This document shows, one piece after another, positions 11,832-12,239 of a DNA stretch of 12,239 nucleotides (within the stretch, counting starts at the first letter, position 1; every line of letters starts with the position of its first letter). This stretch comes from Pelagibius sp036570545 (lineage in GTDB: Bacteria; Pseudomonadota; Alphaproteobacteria; Kiloniellales; Kiloniellaceae): assembly GCA_036570545.1 (NCBI GenBank), contig DATCXZ010000246.1, positions 1 to 12,239 of the forward strand, read 5' to 3'. The notes below the pieces were generated by a model. That model made no database searches, had not been told where the DNA came from, and saw only the letters and a list, made by a program, of their open reading frames with translations. A program made the translations under genes and the position numbers.

Positions 11832-12239
11832 TCAATCGGAAGCCGGGTAGCGCCGCAACAGGCGCGATTCCTTCCATTGCAGGGCGAGGAAGCCGGCGAG
11901 GCTGATCGGCCGGTGGCCACGGTCGCGGTTGCCGGCGCCGATCTCGTAGAGCAGGCGGAACTGCTCGAACAGCACGCGGTAGGTCTCGCGCACCGTCTGC
12001 TCGGGATCCCAGATGTGGATCGCCTCGGCGCTGGCGCCGTTCACCTCGAGGATCTGGAAGTCCTCGCCGCGGCCGAGCGCCTCGACCGACCGGAAGCGCA
12101 CATCGAAGCGGCCGAAGTAGAACTCCGGCATGGCGCGCGCGATCTCGTCGAAGCGCGCGGTCAGCGCCGGCGTGACGTAGGCGCCGCCGTCGGTGTAAAG
12201 CGCGCCGGTGCGCACGCTGCCGAGCAGCGAGAGGCGCAC
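11832..12239 (-). CDS. ATP-grasp-like protein, C-terminal part (N-terminus outside window)
   Basis: The last 135 residues of a protein entering from the right edge are present, ending in a TGA at 11832-11834. GRFDVRFRSVEAL followed by FQILEVNGASAEA resembles the ATP-grasp metal site (D-x-R, then E-x-N), and AIHIWDPEQTVRETYRVLFEQFRLLYEIGAGNR matches the helical tail of carboxylate-amine ligase-like proteins with this fold. Such enzymes couple a carboxylate to an amine with ATP, but partners cannot be deduced from this fragment. A GTG at the edge is probably an internal Val codon, not the start. The VOC gene follows on the same strand. Confidence 0.6.
   Translation of the reverse strand: MRLSLLGSVRTGALYTDGGAYVTPALTARFDEIARAMPEFYFGRFDVRFRSVEALGRGEDFQILEVNGASAEAIHIWDPEQTVRETYRVLFEQFRLLYEIGAGNRDRGHRPISLAGFLALQWKESRLLRRYPASD

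Overview
The window is a GC-rich (about 70% GC by eye), gene-dense stretch of bacterial chromosome. GGAG-type ribosome binding sites, a TTG-N17-TAgact promoter, several 4-bp ATGA gene overlaps, and the family mix (LysR, pirin, Xi-class GST, PPOX, DUF924) suggest a proteobacterium, most likely an alphaproteobacterium of Rhodospirillales type. No rRNA or tRNA, insertion sequence, phage gene or CRISPR array was seen. The taxonomy is inferred from style and was not tested.

Layout. (1) 1-479, minus: C-terminally cut GNAT acetyltransferase. (2) 689-4239: a leftward LysR regulator divergent from a rightward set encoding WrbA (quinone reductase), a pirin-family cupin and a glutathionyl-hydroquinone reductase. 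The AT-rich space between regulator and operon has two inverted-repeat candidates for LysR sites, and both spacers inside the operon carry 14-bp tandem repeats that start at the upstream stop codon. (3) 4302-5395: a promoter, a PPOX-fold flavoprotein with a probable TTG start, and a small cupin overlapping it by 4 bp. (4) 5480-7474: a membrane acyltransferase fused to an SGNH domain. (5) 7485-9115, minus: an isocitrate/isopropylmalate dehydrogenase-family enzyme and a DUF924 protein, overlapping by 4 bp. (6) 9391-11371: methyltransferase, PhnB-like VOC protein and a second, lower-GC methyltransferase. (7) 11389-12239, minus: a VOC/glyoxalase-family protein downstream of an edge-cut ATP-grasp-like protein.

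How the genes may work together. The clearest unit is the LysR-wrbA-pirin-GS-HQR block. WrbA reduces quinones by two electrons, the GS-hydroquinone reductase removes glutathione from conjugates that form when quinones react with thiols, and some pirins cleave or sense flavonoid/quinone-like aromatics. In E. coli the comparable genes (wrbA, yhaK/yhhW, yqjG and the LysR gene yhaJ) are dispersed; here they sit together and probably form one regulon for quinone or electrophile stress. The rest looks like ordinary housekeeping and accessory metabolism. Its most unusual points are the dehydrogenase with Phe where the family has its catalytic Tyr, and the compositionally foreign methyltransferase near 10.6-11.4 kb. 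I did not find a clearly novel multi-gene system.
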